A stretch of DNA of 11,381 nt from Candidatus Altimarinota bacterium. Its GTDB lineage: Bacteria > Patescibacteriota > Gracilibacteria > BD1-5 > UBA6164. Numbering within the stretch: the first letter of the stretch is position 1; every line of letters begins with the position of its first letter. Below are positions 8,898 through 11,381 of this stretch, in pieces. The stretch is from contig JAMOTX010000010.1 in assembly GCA_027062145.1 (NCBI GenBank), forward strand, positions 1-11,381, given 5' to 3'. Position numbers and translations under genes: made by a program. The notes under the pieces are model-generated. The model did no database searches. It was not told the origin of the DNA and saw only the letters and a program-made list of their open reading frames with translations.

Positions 8898-10156
8898 TTT
8901 TTTCTAAATATTTTTTTTTTATAAAAAATAAAAATTAAACTTGTCATAATGATTTCCATAATAATTGTAACCATTGCTGCTCATAATCATTTATAAATTG
9001 GAATTAAAAAGTAATTTCCTATTACATTTAATAAAAGATTAACTAAAGTAAAATAAAATATTCATTTTTCTATTCAGATATTATTTAAGTAATGAAAAAA
9101 AAATGTGTTTATTGAATTAAATAAGAACATAATTAAAAATACTATTAACAATAAATGTGTATATTCGGATACATATTGACTTCAATATACTATATATATT
9201 ATTTGTTTTCATAGTATTATTCATACAATAAGAGTTATTATACTAATAAATAATATAGTTTTTAATATTTTATATATTTTTTTTGTTGAATATTGTTTTA
9301 ATAAATTAGGAATTGAAGCTAAAACAAATAATGAAATAATAAGACTTCATATATTTATTAGTCTTAATATGGCAGTATATAGTCAAAGATCATAATTATA
9401 TCAAAAAAATCAAAGCATTATTTTATCAGTATTTGAGAAAATTCATATTGCAAATAAGCTTCACATCAAATAAACTCCACTTTTCAAACTATTTTTTATA
9501 ATATTTTTATTTAATTTAAACTTCTTAATCTCAAACTTTTTCCAAACATACACCAAACTAATTCCTAAACTCATACTTCAAGCAATCAAATATCCTCACA
9601 AAATACTTTTTAAATTTCAATATAAAAATAAAATACTTAATACTATAACAAGCATTAAAACTCAGTTTATAATCTTTAATAATGCTTCGTATTGCATTTC
9701 TTCAAAAGGTCTAAAAAAAGCTCTAATAAATTCTCAAAAATTATTTAAAATAGCATATCAACAATATATTAAAATCAGTGTTATATAAAAATCAGGTTTT
9801 CAAATAAAATGAGAAACTATCCAAACTAAAATAAAAGTTATAACTCATAAAATAACTTTTAAAAAACTAAGATTTACTAAATAATCCTTTATTTTAGACT
9901 GATCTCTTGAAACTTCTCTTACCATTAAAGTTGTAAGCCCAAAATCAGTAATAACTATAAACATAGCAACAAAACTCATAACAAAACTTAAAACTCAAAA
10001 CTGTTCTGGTCAAAGAATTCTTGCTATTAAAATGGTGATTAAAAACATTCATCATTTAGAAAACCCTTCTGCTAACATTAACCACAAGGTATTTTTTATA
10101 ATTGTTTGCTTGTCTGTTTTATTTTCAAGTAGGAAAGATTTTATTTTTTGAAGCAT
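8894..10156 (-). CDS. Wzx-type polysaccharide flippase (MOP/MVF superfamily)
   Basis: 420 residues in code 25. It would flip a lipid-linked oligosaccharide across the cytoplasmic membrane. The N-terminus has a charged segment (LLENKTDKQT), then KNTLWLMLAEGFSKGG, ITILIARILGPEQFGVLSF and DFGLTTLMVREVSRD. This is the standard opening of polysaccharide biosynthesis proteins: helix 1, LGPxxFG loop, then the DFGL motif in helix 2/3. A dozen or more hydrophobic segments follow, with SNTDKIMLG in the middle (the family's DxxxLG motif at helix 7) and a basic C-terminus FYKKKKIFRKN. It begins at the ATG at 10156-10154; I found no convincing promoter or Shine-Dalgarno upstream. Its stop (8896-8894) overlaps that of the last glycosyltransferase tail to tail. 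A run of ten T on the plus strand (8908-8917) encodes the poly-lysine tail and is prone to slippage. It belongs functionally to the glycan locus despite the opposite strand. Confidence 0.92.
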
Positions 10157-10205
10157 AAGTAATTTAATTTTAGTGTTTAAAAAATTTATATTGTTTCATA
10201 TTTTC

Positions 10206-10234
10206 TTGCATTTTTTAATTAAAATTGTTATAAT
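10206..10234 (+). promoter_or_regulatory. sigma70-type promoter of the small RNA
   Basis: TTGCAT (10206-10211) and TATAAT (10229-10234) are separated by exactly 17 bases (10212-10228). The -10 is a perfect consensus and the -35 differs from TTGACA at two positions. Transcription would start about seven bases downstream, near 10241, just before a GC-rich structured segment that ends in an intrinsic terminator. The -35 half TTGCATT (10206-10212) recurs inverted as AATGCAA (10232-10238), a dyad spanning the promoter that could bind a regulator. Confidence 0.8.
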
Positions 10235-10240
10235 GCAATT

Positions 10241-10309
10241 GTAAGTGTTGGTGGGGGGCTTTTGCTCTCCGGTTACCCTGTTGGATGTGCTATCTAACAG
10301 GTTTTTTTT
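10241..10309 (+). ncRNA. Candidate small structured RNA, about 70 nt, unknown family
   Basis: The segment 10245-10301 is about 54% G+C in surroundings near 20%, the usual mark of a structured RNA in an AT-rich genome. Hairpin 1 pairs 10253-10259 (GGGGGGC) with 10264-10270 (GCUCUCC) over a UUUU loop; the outer GGU at 10250-10252 overlaps a possible extension with ACC at 10275-10277. Hairpin 2 (10277-10301) is a terminator stem followed by eight U. Three stem pairs are G-U, which would become C-A mismatches on the opposite strand, so the plus strand is the RNA. A strong promoter lies directly upstream. There is no open frame with a plausible start, and no plus-strand gene follows within 690 bases, so it is not an obvious leader. 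It lacks the SRP RNA tip (GGAA loop), tRNA arms, or any riboswitch consensus I know. It lies between the NYN gene and the flippase gene, antisense to any read-through between them. Confidence 0.78.
10277..10309 (+). terminator. Intrinsic terminator of the small RNA
   Basis: CCUGUUGGAU (10277-10286) pairs with AUCUAACAGG (10292-10301): ten base pairs, one of them G-U, with a five-base GUGCU loop. Eight U follow (10302-10309). On the opposite strand the hairpin is followed by GTAACC rather than a T tract, so it works for plus-strand transcription only. Confidence 0.9.
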
Positions 10310-10363
10310 ATTTCTCTAGAATTTTGTCAATACTTATCACAAGCAAATTATTATATTTATTTT

Positions 10364-10954
10364 TTAACTCCCAAACTTCTTTTCATAAATTATTTTTCAT
10401 AAATTATATTTTTTTATTTTCTTCTTTATTTGTCTATTTTTTGATAAAAAAACTTTTTCTTCTAAGGAAAAACCATGAAAGACAATCAATTGTTTTCAAT
10501 TTTTTAAAATATCTTCATAAATCTGGGAAAAATCTCAATCTGAACTAAAAATTATAAAACTTTTAAAATTATCAATATTTCTACAAAGCTTACATCAAAT
10601 ATAACTATCAAAATCTGCTTTCCTTTTGATAGTTCAATCTTTTAATTTAATTTTTTTTACTCTTTTGGAGATTATATTTATATTTTTAAAATTATTTTCT
10701 AATTCATTTACAAATCTTAACGATCAATATATTTTTTCATCTACTCATACAAATACAAAAATATCTTTTTTATCTAGCTTAGAAAAATTAAAAACTAACT
10801 CCAGAATTTCTTTTAATACTTTATAGCTTTCTTTGAAATTGTTTATTCAATTAATTTCACAATATGTTTTTTGTATATTTGCCCAATCTATAATGCACAT
10901 AGCTTTTCACCAAATTTTATACTTTCTTCAATCATTTAAAACTATTTTATTCAT
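10364..10954 (-). CDS. NYN-domain protein (DUF88/LabA-like, PIN-type nuclease fold)
   Basis: 196 residues in code 25. NYN domains are PIN-like and are thought to be metal-dependent ribonucleases. Visible: CIIDWANIQ (20-28; D23 and N26 match the family's IDGxN), FVFVGVDE in the second strand, KADFDSYI (112-119, matching KgVDvxL with its acidic residue), FSSDGDF (136-142; D139 and D141 match SGDxDF) and LKNGKQLIVF (150-159, the GkxVxvf strand). The basic tail KKKIKKYN (177-184) may contact RNA. All expected acidic residues are present, so it could be active. The ATG at 10954 is preceded by CAGGT; a second in-frame ATG at 10900 (M19) sits just before the domain and could also be the start. Its 3' end lies about 55 bases from the end of the small RNA, and the flippase gene follows 207 bases downstream on the same strand. 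Its RNA target is unknown. Confidence 0.82.
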
Positions 10955-10977
10955 ACCTGATTAATTCTTAATAAAAT

Positions 10978-11007
10978 TTTACATTAAATTTATAGAGAAT
11001 ATATAAA
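10978..11007 (+). promoter_or_regulatory. Weak candidate promoter for the last, divergent gene
   Basis: TTTACA (10978-10983) and TATAAA (11002-11007) are 18 bases apart in the 52-base gap between the divergent NYN gene and the last open frame. Such matches are frequent in AT-rich DNA, and the -10 overlaps the proposed ATT start codon, so either this promoter or that start must be wrong. Confidence 0.25.
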
Positions 11008-11381
11008 TTGTTTTATATAATTCAATTTTTCTTTTTTCTTTTCTTTCTCTTCAATATTTTCAATCTTCTCTCCATTCACATAAATTTAACTTTTTTCCTA
11101 AAAAAGAATATTTTATAGATTGGACATCACCACAACCTAATTTTAAATGAGCTTATAGTTTTGTAAATTGAAATTTAACTTGAAGTAAAATTATTAGCTG
11201 ATTTCCTCATATGTGTTTATGGTATCAGAAAACCTTAAATTGAAAATTTAATTGTAAATATTGATTAAAAGTTAATCTTACAGGTTATCCTAAAAGTGAA
11301 GAAAAGTTAAAGCAATTGAAAAATGATAGATATACTTGAATAAGATATTTTACTTGAAATACTTATACTTGATTTGTCTTT
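11007..11381 (+). CDS. Unrecognised protein with a hydrophobic N-terminus, partial at the window edge
   Basis: One frame stays open from after the TAA at 11004-11006 to the end of the window (125 codons) and contains about ten in-frame TGA codons read as glycine (for example NFKGAYSFVNGNLTGSK and NGKFNCKYG), evidence that it is coding. The first 25 residues are hydrophobic and aromatic (NSIFLFSFLSLQYF), resembling a signal peptide, followed by FPKKEYFIDWTSPQPN. The visible part is rich in Tyr, Asn, Thr and Lys, with two cysteines, as in small extracellular or surface proteins. I recognise no family. No ATG, GTG or TTG occurs in frame before the ATG at 11211, and that one is inside the coding frame. 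The start is therefore a rare ATT (11007 or 11025) or lies in another frame after a frameshift: a TTG-started frame at 11009 crosses a T6 run. The coordinates given are the extent of the open frame. Confidence 0.5.

Noticed and set aside
10241..10309. Small RNA as SRP RNA, tRNA or a riboswitch leader
   Set aside because: There is no GGAA-type SRP tip, no tRNA T-arm or cloverleaf, no known aptamer core, and no plus-strand gene close downstream to control.
10285..10826. Plus-strand open frames of 87 and 66 codons
   Set aside because: They begin inside the terminator hairpin or lie opposite the NYN gene, whose minus-strand reading has recognisable motifs and in-frame TGA-glycines.
1..11381. CRISPR array, insertion sequence, integrase or attachment site
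   Set aside because: I saw no spaced direct repeats, transposase motifs or terminal inverted repeats with target duplications; the only tandem repeat found is the 12-base unit in the AlbA_2 gene.

Overview
The window comes from an AT-rich bacterium in which UGA is read as glycine. Eight long genes become intact only if in-frame TGA is translated, and TGA falls on family-invariant glycines (for example DDGSTD in the first glycosyltransferase, HTGQHY, HGDT and HVEAG in the epimerase, GGAEK in the last GT4 enzyme, and RFGSGI in the AlbA_2 protein). This is the code of Candidatus Absconditabacteria (SR1) and Gracilibacteria (NCBI table 25). Arginine is written almost only AGA/AGG. The three in-frame CGG codons include one at a position where the glycosyltransferase-2 family usually has tryptophan, so the Absconditabacterales code (table 37: UGA = Gly, CGA/CGG = Trp) is a real possibility. 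Most genes lack a Shine-Dalgarno sequence and start just after an A-rich stretch. Standard-code gene calling would break every gene here into fragments.

Layout. Positions 1-72 hold the tail of an upstream membrane protein. A tight plus-strand operon follows (98-8897): a DPM1-like family 2 glycosyltransferase with two C-terminal membrane segments; an AlbA_2/GHKL-ATPase/winged-helix protein; a divergent UDP-GlcNAc 2-epimerase; a GT4 enzyme; a GT2 enzyme; a 609-residue GT-C-like multi-pass membrane protein; and a second GT4 enzyme. Gaps run from 52 bases down to a 20-base overlap. A Wzx-type flippase is encoded convergently on the minus strand (8894-10156) and shares its last four bases with the GT4 stop region. 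Upstream of the flippase, a 207-base intergenic gap contains a GC-rich plus-strand RNA gene with its own sigma70-type promoter, a 5' hairpin and an intrinsic terminator. Then come a minus-strand NYN-domain (PIN-like nuclease) protein (10364-10954) and, divergently, the beginning of an unrecognised, possibly secreted protein that runs off the window (11007-11381).

How the genes fit together. The epimerase would supply an N-acetylmannosamine-type nucleotide sugar. The two GT2 and two GT4 enzymes would build an oligosaccharide on a lipid carrier at the inner face of the membrane, and the flippase would move it across. The GT-C-like protein would act on lipid-linked sugars at the outer face, as a glycosyltransferase, polymerase or protein glycosylation enzyme. 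This is a surface glycan or glycoprotein locus, plausible for an epibiotic bacterium. The most novel items are the small structured RNA at about 10241-10309, its NYN-protein neighbour, the CGG evidence, the epimerase with an insertion and altered motifs, and the AlbA_2 protein inside a glycan operon.
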